Assembly (NCBI RefSeq): GCF_947500985.1
Contig: NZ_CANMTX010000006.1
Coordinates: 62,001-126,000 of the forward strand
From: an uncultured Maribacter sp.
Lineage (GTDB): Bacteria > Bacteroidota > Bacteroidia > Flavobacteriales > Flavobacteriaceae
Direction: 5' to 3'
Length of the DNA: 64,000 nt
A model generated the notes under the pieces. It was given only the letters and a program-made list of their open reading frames with translations, did not search any database and was not told the DNA's origin. Positions within the stretch are counted from its first letter, which is position 1. Every line of letters begins with the position of its first letter. A program made the position numbers and the translations under genes. Shown here one piece after another: positions 55,052 to 64,000 of this stretch.

Positions 55052-57430
55052 CTAAAACTTCCACCACTTTTTAACTGATTTACCATAGCCATAGCCATAT
55101 TTACCACCATAACCAAGATTAGATTCTTTAACATCGTTAACAACAAATGCCAACCCTTTCAATTTTCCTTGATCCCAAAGATTAATTGGATATTCTAAAA
55201 CTTTTGTTTCGGTAACTCCTGCTCTTGTTACATATATAATGTGATCTGCAAGTTCTGTTATTAGCATTGTATCCGTTACTACCATAATAGGCGCCGTATC
55301 TACAATAACATAATCATAAATTTCAGATACTTCAGATAACAACGTTTCCATTCTATCACTCATCAATAACTCCGCAGGGTTAGGCGGTATCTTACCAGAG
55401 TAAATAACATCAAATGTAGTAGAGTGTACTAACATGGAATTAATAATGTCTTTTGATTGTACTTTAGGATCATGTAGATATTCAGACAGTCCCAAGTCGA
55501 CATTACCTCTTGAACGACTCCCTATTTTATCTACATCTTTTTGTGCAAAATACGTATACAATTTAGGGTTTCTAACATCACCACCTATTAATAAAACTTT
55601 CTTATTTGTATTGGCAAAAATCATGGAAAGGTTAGATGAAATGAATGTTTTTCCTTCGCCCGGCACACTAGAGGTAACAAAAATTATGTTATTCTTTTTA
55701 TCACTCTTTGATTTTATCAAATAATCTAGATTCGTTCTTAAAATTCTAAGTGATTCGCTTAAAACCGAACGGTCATCAGTTTTAATTAGCATTTCCTCTT
55801 TACGACCCATTTTAGGAAGTTCAGCTAAAATAGGCACCTCATTAATTAATTTCTCAAGAGAAACTTTGTTATAAATCTTATTATCCATCAATTGATTTGC
55901 ATAAATAACCGAAAACGGCAAAAGCAATCCAATAAGTACAAATGCCAAATAAACTTTAGGTCTCTGCGGTGTCACTGGAGAATCCCCTACTTGGTAGGCA
56001 CTATCAATAATTTTAGACTTAGGCGTACTAGACGCAAATGTAATTTGTGACTCTTCCCTCTTTTGTAATAAATACAAGTAAAGAGATTCGGTAGTTTGTT
56101 GCTGCCTAGTTATATCACGAAATTCTCTTTCATTTTTAGGAGCTGAATATATTTTAGAATTTATTCTTGACATTTGACTAGATAAACTATTTACCTGCAG
56201 CCCTAAATTCCGCTCCATACCGTTCAAACTAGACTTCATGCTTTGCTTTAAACCATCAAGTTGCTGGTCTAAATTAACAATCATAGGGTTTTGTTCATCA
56301 GCACTTTTAAGTAATCTGTTTCTTTCTGAAACCAACTCATTATACTTTGCTGTTGTATTTGCTATTGTAGGATCAGAAAGACCAACATTTGAAGGTAGCA
56401 CTTCATAGCCTGTTTCAGAATTTACATAATCTTTCATGCCACTAGCAATATTCAGCTGAGTCTTTGCATTCTCCAACTCTTGCCTATTAGCAGCTCCTAC
56501 ATTTAAAGCTATGTTTGCTTCTCCTTGTATATCAGTAACTCCTTTAGAAGTTTTAAAATCTTGTGCTGTTTGATCAACCGATGTTAAATTGGTAGAAATC
56601 TCTTTAATTCTGTCATTGATAAACGTCGAAGTTTTATCTGCAATAGCCTTTTTATCAATTATAGCATTTGTGTTATACGTGTAAATTAAATTATTTAAAA
56701 TATCCTTGGCTTTTTCTTGATTTGCATCTTCCAGAGATATGTTGAGAATATTAGAAAATTCCGTTGCCGGATTCATAACAATCTTTTCTTGATACCCTTC
56801 TGCAACAATAAATAATGGATTTACCGATACTTTTATCTGACTGCCTTTGTAGTTTTGAAAATAAGGCAAATTAGGAGTGATTACAATATCACCTAATTCA
56901 GTTGGTATGTTTTTACCAAAAGAATATATTTTAGAAGGTGTATCTCTATCCAAACTAAAACCAAATGTGGTTTCATTAGATATTTCAACAAAAAACTCCA
57001 ACTTAGAATTATTTACAATAGAATCATTTTCTAAAAAATTAACTTTGAAAGGCTTGTTAGAATACACTTCTGTACTCTTTACATTACCTATCTCTGTCAA
57101 AACAACATTTAAATCTAAATTATCAACAACCTCAACTAAATTTGACCGAGATCCTAAAATCTCTAATTCGTCTTCAACATTATTTTGACCTTTACCTAAA
57201 AAGTCCAAATCAGAGAAAACCGATAATTCAGATGAAGAAGATTTATCTTCTAAAATTTGAATTTTAGCAGCTGCTTTATATTTAGGTGTAGCATAACGTA
57301 AATATAAAACCCCAAGCATTAGAAAGAAAATGGCTGATAATAAAAACCATTTCCAATGTTTAGAATATCCTTTAACTAGATCCGATAAATCAGAGCTATC
57401 CCCTAGAGAAATTCTTTTTTTATTTTCCAT
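55052..57430 (-). CDS. Polysaccharide biosynthesis tyrosine autokinase (Wzc-like)
   Basis: This 792-residue inner-membrane protein joins an N-terminal Wzz-type chain-length domain to a C-terminal BY-kinase. Transmembrane helices lie near 30-48 and 500-520, with a long periplasmic coiled-coil between them. The kinase has Walker A SVPGEGKTFISSN and Walker B YVIVDTAPIM. The Walker A' segment reads LLIGGDVRNPK, in which the usual first Asp of the LIDxDxR pattern is Gly. The C-terminal tail contains a cluster of four tyrosines (GYGGKYGYGYGK), the likely autophosphorylation sites. It lies 20 bases downstream of the Wza-like gene. Confidence 0.94.
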   Translation of the reverse strand: MENKKRISLGDSSDLSDLVKGYSKHWKWFLLSAIFFLMLGVLYLRYATPKYKAAAKIQILEDKSSSSELSVFSDLDFLGKGQNNVEDELEILGSRSNLVEVVDNLDLNVVLTEIGNVKSTEVYSNKPFKVNFLENDSIVNNSKLEFFVEISNETTFGFSLDRDTPSKIYSFGKNIPTELGDIVITPNLPYFQNYKGSQIKVSVNPLFIVAEGYQEKIVMNPATEFSNILNISLEDANQEKAKDILNNLIYTYNTNAIIDKKAIADKTSTFINDRIKEISTNLTSVDQTAQDFKTSKGVTDIQGEANIALNVGAANRQELENAKTQLNIASGMKDYVNSETGYEVLPSNVGLSDPTIANTTAKYNELVSERNRLLKSADEQNPMIVNLDQQLDGLKQSMKSSLNGMERNLGLQVNSLSSQMSRINSKIYSAPKNEREFRDITRQQQTTESLYLYLLQKREESQITFASSTPKSKIIDSAYQVGDSPVTPQRPKVYLAFVLIGLLLPFSVIYANQLMDNKIYNKVSLEKLINEVPILAELPKMGRKEEMLIKTDDRSVLSESLRILRTNLDYLIKSKSDKKNNIIFVTSSVPGEGKTFISSNLSMIFANTNKKVLLIGGDVRNPKLYTYFAQKDVDKIGSRSRGNVDLGLSEYLHDPKVQSKDIINSMLVHSTTFDVIYSGKIPPNPAELLMSDRMETLLSEVSEIYDYVIVDTAPIMVVTDTMLITELADHIIYVTRAGVTETKVLEYPINLWDQGKLKGLAFVVNDVKESNLGYGGKYGYGYGKSVKKWWKF

Positions 57431-57450
57431 AAAATTAAATAGTAATATTA

Positions 57451-58221
57451 TTATCTAGTAAGTATCAAAACTGTAGATGTAATCAGTACAGATGCTATAG
57501 AAACCCAAATTGTTGCACGATTATCTAAGGCTGATGAAGTTATAGCAGATTTATTTGGCTCAACGTAAACAACATCATTTTGTGTTAAATAATAAACAGG
57601 TGAGTTTAAAGACTCTTTTTGGGTTAAATCAATTCTTGTATATACCTTGGTTCCATTAAAATCTCTAATTACCATAACGTTTTGGCGTATACCCTTAATG
57701 GTCAAATCTCCTGCCAAACCAATGGCTTCAAGTACCGTAATTTGCTCTCCATTTACAGGGTATGTACCTGGTCTTGCAACTTCACCTAACACAGACACCG
57801 TAAAGTTTTTTAATCTAATATTAATAATTGGATCCTTTAAAAAATTACTAAGTTTTTCTTTTAATAATTCTTTCGTTTCTTCTGGAGAAAGACCTACAAC
57901 TTTTATCGTACCTAGAACAGGAAAATCAATATCTCCATTCTTATCAATAATATAATCTAATTGTTCTGGACGAAAACCACCTTCTTCTGCTCCTTTAAAA
58001 AGATTAAAAGGCATACTAGCTTGAGGATCCAAAGTAGAAACGTTAATGCTAACAACATCATCAATCTTAAACTTGTTGGTATGAGAATTATCTGAAACTA
58101 TAGTTTCATAATCGCCTGCATTTTGAAAATATACTACATCTGTTTTTGATGCGCAAGAAACTAAAAGTAACGAACTAATAATAAATAAACTGCAAAGCTT
58201 AACTACTGATTTTCTGATCAT
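57451..58221 (-). CDS. Polysaccharide export lipoprotein (Wza-like)
   Basis: This 256-residue outer-membrane lipoprotein has a lipobox LLVSC at the end of its signal peptide. The poly-export domain (about 45-140) includes VDVVSINVSTLDP-like strands and PVLGTIKVVGLSPEET. An SLBB domain (about 145-225) includes VSVLGEVARPGTYPV, and a short C-terminal hydrophobic helix follows (IWVSIASVLITSTVLIL). This is shorter than E. coli Wza but normal in Bacteroidota. It lies between the nucleotide-sugar dehydratase and the Wzc-like gene with short gaps, consistent with one operon for surface polysaccharide export. Confidence 0.94.
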   Translation of the reverse strand: MIRKSVVKLCSLFIISSLLLVSCASKTDVVYFQNAGDYETIVSDNSHTNKFKIDDVVSINVSTLDPQASMPFNLFKGAEEGGFRPEQLDYIIDKNGDIDFPVLGTIKVVGLSPEETKELLKEKLSNFLKDPIINIRLKNFTVSVLGEVARPGTYPVNGEQITVLEAIGLAGDLTIKGIRQNVMVIRDFNGTKVYTRIDLTQKESLNSPVYYLTQNDVVYVEPNKSAITSSALDNRATIWVSIASVLITSTVLILTR

Positions 58222-58256
58222 ATCTAAAATTTAAAATAATAAGGTTGATTAACTAT

Positions 58257-60197
58257 TTAGGATTTAACGATTTTTAAGGCCGGAGCAAGTTCTTCATTTG
58301 ATTTTTTTGCGTCATCATGCTTACATAATTCTGAATTATTGGACACAAATTCCGGTACTATTTTTTTCATAAGAATTACTGGATCACCTGCAAAGAACAT
58401 ATTGGTAATACATAATTCATCTATTCTTGTTCTAATTAGTGGATAATCCAAAGGTCTTACCTTACTAATTTTTATCTTTTTATGATACGTCGGCATAGTA
58501 CTCTCTCCGTTTGCCAAAAGCTCTTCATATAACTTTTCACCAGGTCTTAAGCCCGTAATTTTAATATCAATATCATCAGGATAATTTAGTCCAGAAAGTT
58601 TAATCATGTTTTTAGCCAAATCAAAAATCTTAACTGATTCACCCATATCAAAGATAAAAATCTCTCCACCTTGCCCCATTGATCCTGCTTCCAAAACCAA
58701 TTGAGAAGCTTCTGGTATCGTCATAAAATACCTAGTAACATCTTTATGAGTCAAAGTAATTGGACCACCTTTTTCAATTTGTTTTCTAAAAAGAGGAATA
58801 ACAGATCCATTAGAACCTAAAACATTACCAAATCTAGTTGTTATAAATTTAGTTTTACCTTCTTGCTGCATACAGCTAATGTACATTTCGGCTATCCTTT
58901 TACTAGCCCCCATTACATTCGTTGGGTTAACTGCCTTATCAGTTGAGACAAAAACAAATTTCTCTACCCCATGCATTATAGATAAGTCAGAAATATTTTT
59001 AGTACCTGCAATGTTTATTTTAATTGCTTCATACGAATTATATTCCATTAATGGAACATGCTTATAAGCTGCTGCATGAAACACCATATCAGGCTTATGC
59101 TCTTCGAAAATTGAATTTAATCTATTTTTATCCCTTACATCACCAACAATAGGAACAAAATTATGAAAACCATTCTGCTTAAGTTCTTGTTGCAAATCAT
59201 ACAAGGCAGATTCTGCTTGATCAATTACTATTAATGATTTATAATTATATGTACAAATCTGTCTTACCAACTCGCTACCGATAGATCCAGCACCACCTGT
59301 CACAAGAACAGTTTTACCATTAAGTTCGTTAGCAATTTTACTATTATCAATATTAATCTGCGCTCTGTCTAATAAATCTTCAATTTGAACTTGCTTAATT
59401 TGTGACACTTTAAGTTCACCATTTATCCAATCTTCAACAGGAGGTACTATTTTAACTTCAACAGGATAATCTACCAATCTTTCTACCAAAATTCTTAATT
59501 TCTTTGGAGAGATTCCTTTATTGATTGAGAAAATGATTTCAGTAATGTTATTTTTTAGAATGAATTCCTCGGTAAGAATCCTTCTACTAAAAACGTCTAT
59601 ACCATTAATTTGCTTACCAACTTTTTTATTATCATTATCAATATAACCTAACACTCTAACCTTATTTACGGTATTCTGAGTTAAGGCATTGTGCGTTAAA
59701 ATACCAGATTCGCCTGCACCATATATAATAACATTCTTGTGTGATTTTATATCCTTCGTCAGTATTGCACTATAAATAGATTTAAATACAAAACGCGAAG
59801 CTGTCAATCCAATAAAAGAAAGTAAACTGTAAATAATTATAATTGAAAGTGGTATCGTAAAGTTTTCAAAAATATTTAATTCTTTATTAATTAAAACCAT
59901 GGTTATCAGCAAAATACTTGACAAACAAATAGAATTAAATATATTATACACATCACGAACTCCCGTGTGCCTGATTACTCCTTTATAAGAGCCGATTATC
60001 AAAAATGAAATTGCCGTAATCAAACAAACTACTGGTAATTGAACCAATAATTGATTAACATCAAAATTAAAAGTCAAATTAAATCTTATACAATAAGATA
60101 ATATGAAGCAAATACCAACCATAAATACATCGATAGCCAAAACTATCCATTTAGATGCAAAGCGGTTTATATTATTAGGTAAGTTAAAGTAGGTCAT
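58257..60197 (-). CDS. Membrane nucleotide-sugar 4,6-dehydratase/epimerase (WbpM/FlaA1-like)
   Basis: This 646-residue protein has four N-terminal transmembrane helices (about 15-135). A CoA-binding-like Rossmann domain follows (150-270, IIYGAGESGILTH), then an extended SDR catalytic domain (about 290-590). The NAD motif is VTGGAGSIGSELVRQI. The active-site region is FVSTDKAVNPTNVMGASKR, in which Ser-Thr-Asp-Lys replaces the Tyr-x-x-x-Lys of ordinary SDRs as in the WbpM/PglF group. It likely makes a UDP-4-keto-6-deoxy sugar at the start of glycan synthesis. It heads the operon with the export genes. An imperfect inverted repeat lies just upstream of its ATG. Confidence 0.94.
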   Translation of the reverse strand: MTYFNLPNNINRFASKWIVLAIDVFMVGICFILSYCIRFNLTFNFDVNQLLVQLPVVCLITAISFLIIGSYKGVIRHTGVRDVYNIFNSICLSSILLITMVLINKELNIFENFTIPLSIIIIYSLLSFIGLTASRFVFKSIYSAILTKDIKSHKNVIIYGAGESGILTHNALTQNTVNKVRVLGYIDNDNKKVGKQINGIDVFSRRILTEEFILKNNITEIIFSINKGISPKKLRILVERLVDYPVEVKIVPPVEDWINGELKVSQIKQVQIEDLLDRAQINIDNSKIANELNGKTVLVTGGAGSIGSELVRQICTYNYKSLIVIDQAESALYDLQQELKQNGFHNFVPIVGDVRDKNRLNSIFEEHKPDMVFHAAAYKHVPLMEYNSYEAIKINIAGTKNISDLSIMHGVEKFVFVSTDKAVNPTNVMGASKRIAEMYISCMQQEGKTKFITTRFGNVLGSNGSVIPLFRKQIEKGGPITLTHKDVTRYFMTIPEASQLVLEAGSMGQGGEIFIFDMGESVKIFDLAKNMIKLSGLNYPDDIDIKITGLRPGEKLYEELLANGESTMPTYHKKIKISKVRPLDYPLIRTRIDELCITNMFFAGDPVILMKKIVPEFVSNNSELCKHDDAKKSNEELAPALKIVKS

Positions 60198-60225
60198 TTT
60201 GTTTTGTTTTGGACATTACGAATCA

Positions 60226-60276
60226 CGAATATAAAATGGGTTTATTTCTAAATAAAATTATCCAATTTATATTCGT
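60226..60276. repeat. Imperfect 15-base inverted repeat upstream of the WbpM-like gene
   Basis: ACGAATATAAAATGG (60226-60240) and CCAATTTATATTCGT (60262-60276) are reverse complements with one mismatch, separated by 21 bases. It lies 28 bases or more before the dehydratase ATG, so it could be an operator or a leader hairpin. Confidence 0.6.
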
Positions 60277-60533
60277 TCATTTCGCAAATATCATCGTCTA
60301 AAAGGTTTTAAATTAGAAAATAACATTTCATTTCCATTAATAACTTTGCTTTATTTACTGACAATCAGGCAAATTTACTAAATCCATTCTATAAACGAAT
60401 ATTCTACAACTATATTTCACTAAAAGCCAAAGCAAGTTTTTTCTATACAATTAGACTAAAAAAAGCCTGACGTATTTAATCGACAATTTAATGGATTTCA
60501 GCGTTTTGTTCATTCATTTCGCATATACAAAAG

Positions 60534-60541
60534 TATCTTTG
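60534..60541 (+). promoter_or_regulatory. -7 promoter element of the second oxidase gene
   Basis: TATCTTTG is an exact TAnnTTTG match 49 bases before the ATG at 60591. The nearest TTTG (60505-60508) is 25 bases upstream, somewhat beyond the usual spacing. Confidence 0.5.
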
Positions 60542-60590
60542 TTATAAGAAAAGTGTCCCCGGAATGTAACTATTTAGATTCTAACAAAAA

Positions 60591-63500
60591 ATGAAGCGCA
60601 TACAATTTAACAATTTATATATTTTCCTTTTTGTTTTGCTTTGCTATAATACAATGCAATCACAAACACCAGCACAAGATGGTGAATGGGGAGACCCTAT
60701 TCCATTTGGCATTGTTCCTGTTGCCGTAGCAAACTTACCAGATGGCCGACTAATTACTTGGTCATCGCAATTCCGCAATACTTTTATAGAAATTGGTGAT
60801 GGCATGACCTACACTGAAATTTTCGACCCTACTTTAAATGGCGGTCTTGGTCAAGCATTGGGGGAGACTGTTACACAAACAGATCATGACATGTTCTGCC
60901 CCGGCATTAATAACTTGGCGGATGGCCGTATACTTTCCGCAGGTGGCTCAACCAGTGAACGTACTAGTATTTATGATCCTATTACAGGTGTTTGGTCTCG
61001 TGCTTCAGACATGAATATACCAAGAGGCTATCAAGGAAATACCACTCTTTCAAATGGAGCTGTTTTTACAGTTGGTGGATCTTGGAGTGGTGGTGCAGGA
61101 AATAATGGTGGTAAAGCTGCCGAATTATGGACTCCTGAATCAGGGTGGGTAAATTTATCTAATATTACTGGAAATGCCATTTATACATCAAACGATCTTT
61201 CGAAAGAAGACCAAGGCGACTACAGGGTAGATAATCATGTTTGGCTTTGGCCGGCACCAAATGGAAAGCTTTTTCATGCTGGTCCAAGTGAAATGATGCA
61301 CTGGATCGACCCAGATGTTTCTGGAGGAGCGATAGAGGATGCTGGAATTAGAGGAGATGACACCTACTCTATGAAAGGTACAACTGTCATGTTTGATATT
61401 GGTAAAATATTAAAAGTTGGAGGAGCAGAATCATATGGGGCTAGCTCAATGACCACTACCCCTGCAAAAGACAATTCTTATGTAATCGATATAAATGTGC
61501 CTTATGGGGATACCCCAAGTGTCATCAGTGCCGGCAATTTAGCTTTTAGTAGAACAATGCATAATAGTACGGTACTACCAAATGGTCAAGTATTGGTTAC
61601 TGGCGGTCTAGATCATGGAGCAGTATTTAGTGATGTAGGTGCTCGTTATGAAGCAGAATTGTACACTCCTTCCCCAGGTAGTGGTCCTGGAACCTGGGAA
61701 ACCGTTGCAACAATGGAAAAGGCTAGAACTTATCATAGTGTAGCAATATTATTAACCGACGGTCGTGTTTTTGTCGGTGGCGGAGGTCTTTGTGATGGCA
61801 CTTTAGATTGTGTAAATCATTTCAATGCCGAAATTTATAGTCCTCCATATTTATTTAATCCCTCAGGAGATTTAGCAGTGAGACCTGATATTTTTAATGC
61901 TCCCGATACCGCAGATTATGATACCGATATTACCGTTAATGCTACGGCAGGTATTACAGAATTTAGTTTAATTCGCTTTTCAGCAGCTACACATAGCACA
62001 AACAATGAGCAAAGAAGAATACCTGTTAATTTTACTGGAAATGGGACTTATAATATTTCCATTCCTAACCGTGAACTTCTACCTCCCGGATATTACATGC
62101 TTTTTGCATTAGATACAGATGGAGTACCTAGTGAAGCGGCAACAATAAAAATAGGTAGTGCGCTTCCCTTGCAAATAGAAAATGAAAATTTAATTGTAGA
62201 TATGAGGTTCGAAGATGGCAGTGGTAACACGGCCTCGGACAGTAGCACATATAATAACGACGGTTTTATCGTAGAACATGACGATAACGGAAACACGATA
62301 ACCGGCGGAGGGAATTATAATTGGACCACTGGAATCATTGGGGGTGCCATAGAATTTGACGGACTGGAACATAACAGTAATGCGCTTATAGACATGCAGA
62401 GCTCTGAATCGCTGCAGACACTTGATAACGAAATCACGGTGATGTCCTGGGCATACAGGAACTCCAATGGGAGCACCATACCGGATACCGGCAAAGTGGC
62501 CAACGTAGGTCTACTAAGCCACGATTATACGAGCACCCTTTTCTTCGGCTTTCACAACACCCTGTACAAATGGGCCTTCGTGACCGATAACGGACCTGTG
62601 GACCTTTACGCGGGCTTTGCCCCTATGGATACCTGGGTGCATATGGCAGCCACCTACGACGGGGTTACCGCAAAACTCTATGCCAACGGAGAACTGATTT
62701 CATGGAAGGCATTGAGCGGAACTATACCGTTCAAGGACGATAGCAGCTTGAGGTCTCATTTCACAACTTCGGGATTTTTCGACGACAGATCGGCGACCAA
62801 TTTACCGAGCTATGCCAACGGTAGCGGTATTACAGACGAGATCAACGGAAAGATAGACGAGCTAAAAATATTCAACAAAGTATTGGGAGAATCCGAGATA
62901 TACGAATATTATAAACAGGGTATAGATACAGGAAATACGGAAGTAGTGAATTGTGCACCTGGCACTATAGAAGTAGAATATCGAATAGGAACTGGCGGAA
63001 CATGGTTATCCGGAAATTCTCTAACTATACAGGAAGGCGGCGACATATACATTAGAGCGGTAACAACGGGAAATCAATATTACGTGACCACTCCTCAAGA
63101 AAACGGAACTACCTTCGATTCCGGTGCAAATGCAAATTATGCTTATCAGATAGATACCGATGTGTTTCCATTTGATAACCCTGAAAGAAACAATGGTCTT
63201 GTTGACGCATCGAACGCGGGACAGTTCGTACTAACTACTCCAGAAGGTTGTGCAGTGGTATTTGACCTTAAGGTAACTGTAATTGACGAAACTGATGGTT
63301 GTCCGAATCAATTGATAAATGAAGATAATGCAATAACATTACCAAAAGGAACATCTAACCAAGTTGAAATAGCGGTTGGCTCACCAGATAATACAAATGG
63401 TTCGGACTGCGCGCTTAGATTGGTCAACGCTGATGATAATGAACTTTATGCCAGACATGAAATTGAGCTAGATTTGACCACTTTGGGAATAAATGTAGGA

Positions 63501-64000
63501 GATGAAATTTTGATTTCTTTAGATGCAGATGGCACAGACGGTGTACCTAGAATTGAGGTAAATCAAGACAACCAAGCGAATAGCGCACTTATCGATTATA
63601 CCTATGGTACTGGCTGGACAAATTTCGAGGACACATTTATTGTTCCTAGCGGTATTTCTTCATTGAATATTTGGCTTTATACCAATTATGCATCCAATAA
63701 TGCTGGTACTGTATTTTATGACAACCTGACTATTGTAAATTTATCTCAAAATGGAGGAAACACCCCACCGGTTGCAGCTATTACTGCTGTTCCAACCAAC
63801 GGAAGCGCTCCATTAGAAGTAAATTTTGATGGTTCTGATTCAACTGATGATTCAGACATTGCCTCATACAGTTGGGACTTTGGAGATGGAACAACTGCCA
63901 CAGGCATAAATGTTGACAAAACATTCATCTATTCTGGAACTTATAATGTTGTTTTAACCGTTACAGCTAATGACGGTGGCACTGATACCGAGGCAATTGA
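60591..64000 (+). CDS. Second galactose-oxidase-like secreted protein, 3' end outside the window
   Basis: This is a divergently placed paralogue of the 48407-54865 protein, with 1136 codons visible and no stop before the edge. The signal peptide ends near TMQSQ. The same propeller and oxidase domain follow, with Cys103, Tyr147, Trp165, Tyr381-His382 and His468 all kept (DMFCPG, RGYQ, GGSWSGG, TYHS, ATHST). A LamG domain (about 535-780), a linker beta domain (790-905), one beta-rich module (910-1060, similar to the repeat in the paralogue) and the start of a PKD domain (SWDFGDG) come next. The LamG-coding stretch 62200-62930 is visibly more G+C-rich than its flanks. Probably T9SS-exported, but its C-terminus is unseen. 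Confidence 0.9.
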   Translation, partial: MKRIQFNNLYIFLFVLLCYNTMQSQTPAQDGEWGDPIPFGIVPVAVANLPDGRLITWSSQFRNTFIEIGDGMTYTEIFDPTLNGGLGQALGETVTQTDHDMFCPGINNLADGRILSAGGSTSERTSIYDPITGVWSRASDMNIPRGYQGNTTLSNGAVFTVGGSWSGGAGNNGGKAAELWTPESGWVNLSNITGNAIYTSNDLSKEDQGDYRVDNHVWLWPAPNGKLFHAGPSEMMHWIDPDVSGGAIEDAGIRGDDTYSMKGTTVMFDIGKILKVGGAESYGASSMTTTPAKDNSYVIDINVPYGDTPSVISAGNLAFSRTMHNSTVLPNGQVLVTGGLDHGAVFSDVGARYEAELYTPSPGSGPGTWETVATMEKARTYHSVAILLTDGRVFVGGGGLCDGTLDCVNHFNAEIYSPPYLFNPSGDLAVRPDIFNAPDTADYDTDITVNATAGITEFSLIRFSAATHSTNNEQRRIPVNFTGNGTYNISIPNRELLPPGYYMLFALDTDGVPSEAATIKIGSALPLQIENENLIVDMRFEDGSGNTASDSSTYNNDGFIVEHDDNGNTITGGGNYNWTTGIIGGAIEFDGLEHNSNALIDMQSSESLQTLDNEITVMSWAYRNSNGSTIPDTGKVANVGLLSHDYTSTLFFGFHNTLYKWAFVTDNGPVDLYAGFAPMDTWVHMAATYDGVTAKLYANGELISWKALSGTIPFKDDSSLRSHFTTSGFFDDRSATNLPSYANGSGITDEINGKIDELKIFNKVLGESEIYEYYKQGIDTGNTEVVNCAPGTIEVEYRIGTGGTWLSGNSLTIQEGGDIYIRAVTTGNQYYVTTPQENGTTFDSGANANYAYQIDTDVFPFDNPERNNGLVDASNAGQFVLTTPEGCAVVFDLKVTVIDETDGCPNQLINEDNAITLPKGTSNQVEIAVGSPDNTNGSDCALRLVNADDNELYARHEIELDLTTLGINVGDEILISLDADGTDGVPRIEVNQDNQANSALIDYTYGTGWTNFEDTFIVPSGISSLNIWLYTNYASNNAGTVFYDNLTIVNLSQNGGNTPPVAAITAVPTNGSAPLEVNFDGSDSTDDSDIASYSWDFGDGTTATGINVDKTFIYSGTYNVVLTVTANDGGTDTEAI

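Larger units (their letters stand above)
60198..60590. other. Divergent intergenic region between the dehydratase and oxidase genes
   Basis: This 393-base AT-rich gap holds no recognisable gene. It contains an inverted repeat (60226-60276) near the dehydratase start and a -7 promoter element for the oxidase gene (60534-60541). The block TCATTTCGCA occurs twice (near 60278 and 60514). Confidence 0.6.

Overview
The window is chromosomal DNA from a member of the Bacteroidota, almost certainly a marine Flavobacteriaceae (Maribacter/Zobellia/Arenibacter-like; the genus is inference). The evidence is AT-rich composition, little Shine-Dalgarno signal, repeated TAnnTTTG -7 promoter elements, a type IX secretion (T9SS) sorting domain, CarboxypepD/TonB-plug proteins and a menaquinone gene set with flavobacterial gene sizes. 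No rRNA, tRNA, CRISPR array or insertion sequence was recognised. About 45 protein genes cover most of the sequence. Two are cut by the window edges: ettA at the left and a large oxidase at the right.

Region 1 (1-13.4 kb): ettA, a tiny membrane protein, a Gfo/Idh/MocA oxidoreductase and a biotin-dependent acyl-CoA carboxylase beta subunit. Then follow four secreted proteins that combine carboxypeptidase-like regulatory domains with TonB-plug-like segments, TPRs or von Willebrand A domains but have no beta-barrel, plus a secreted M24 peptidase. Region 2 (13.5-29 kb): menaquinone genes menE, menC, menA, menD, menF and a hotdog thioesterase, interleaved with a CPBP protease, an SDR enzyme, a histidine kinase/LytTR regulator pair, a SPOR protein, a CvfB-like RNA-binding protein and DUF2853. 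menB and menH are not in the window. Region 3 (29-46 kb) is mostly housekeeping: dnaK, L-serine dehydratase, a DUF294/CBS protein overlapping an exonuclease, purC, phoH, SAM hydrolase, dnaN, mnmE and miaE. It ends with a fused isobutyryl-CoA mutase (icmF) divergent from a BtuF-like corrinoid-binding protein.

Region 4 (46.5-64 kb) is the most unusual. A surface-polysaccharide set (CpsB/YwqE-type phosphatase, Wzc-type tyrosine kinase, Wza-type export protein, WbpM/FlaA1-type nucleotide-sugar dehydratase) is interleaved with and flanked by two very large secreted paralogues. Their N-termini are galactose-oxidase-like (copper radical oxidase, CAZy AA5-type). Both keep the cysteine, two tyrosines, tryptophan and two histidines that form the copper/Tyr-Cys site in fungal galactose oxidase, followed by LamG, PKD and repeated beta-rich modules. 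The complete copy ends in a T9SS sorting domain and carries a tandem repeat with an exact 999-nt period. Parts of both genes are visibly more G+C-rich than the rest of the window, suggesting mosaic evolution.

Working picture (inference): the organism makes and exports a surface polysaccharide and displays large oxidases that could oxidise galactose-type residues of that polymer or of algal glycans. The carboxylase beta subunit and IcmF point to branched-chain acyl-CoA catabolism. Several -7 promoter elements end only 4-6 nt before the start codon, suggesting leaderless mRNAs.
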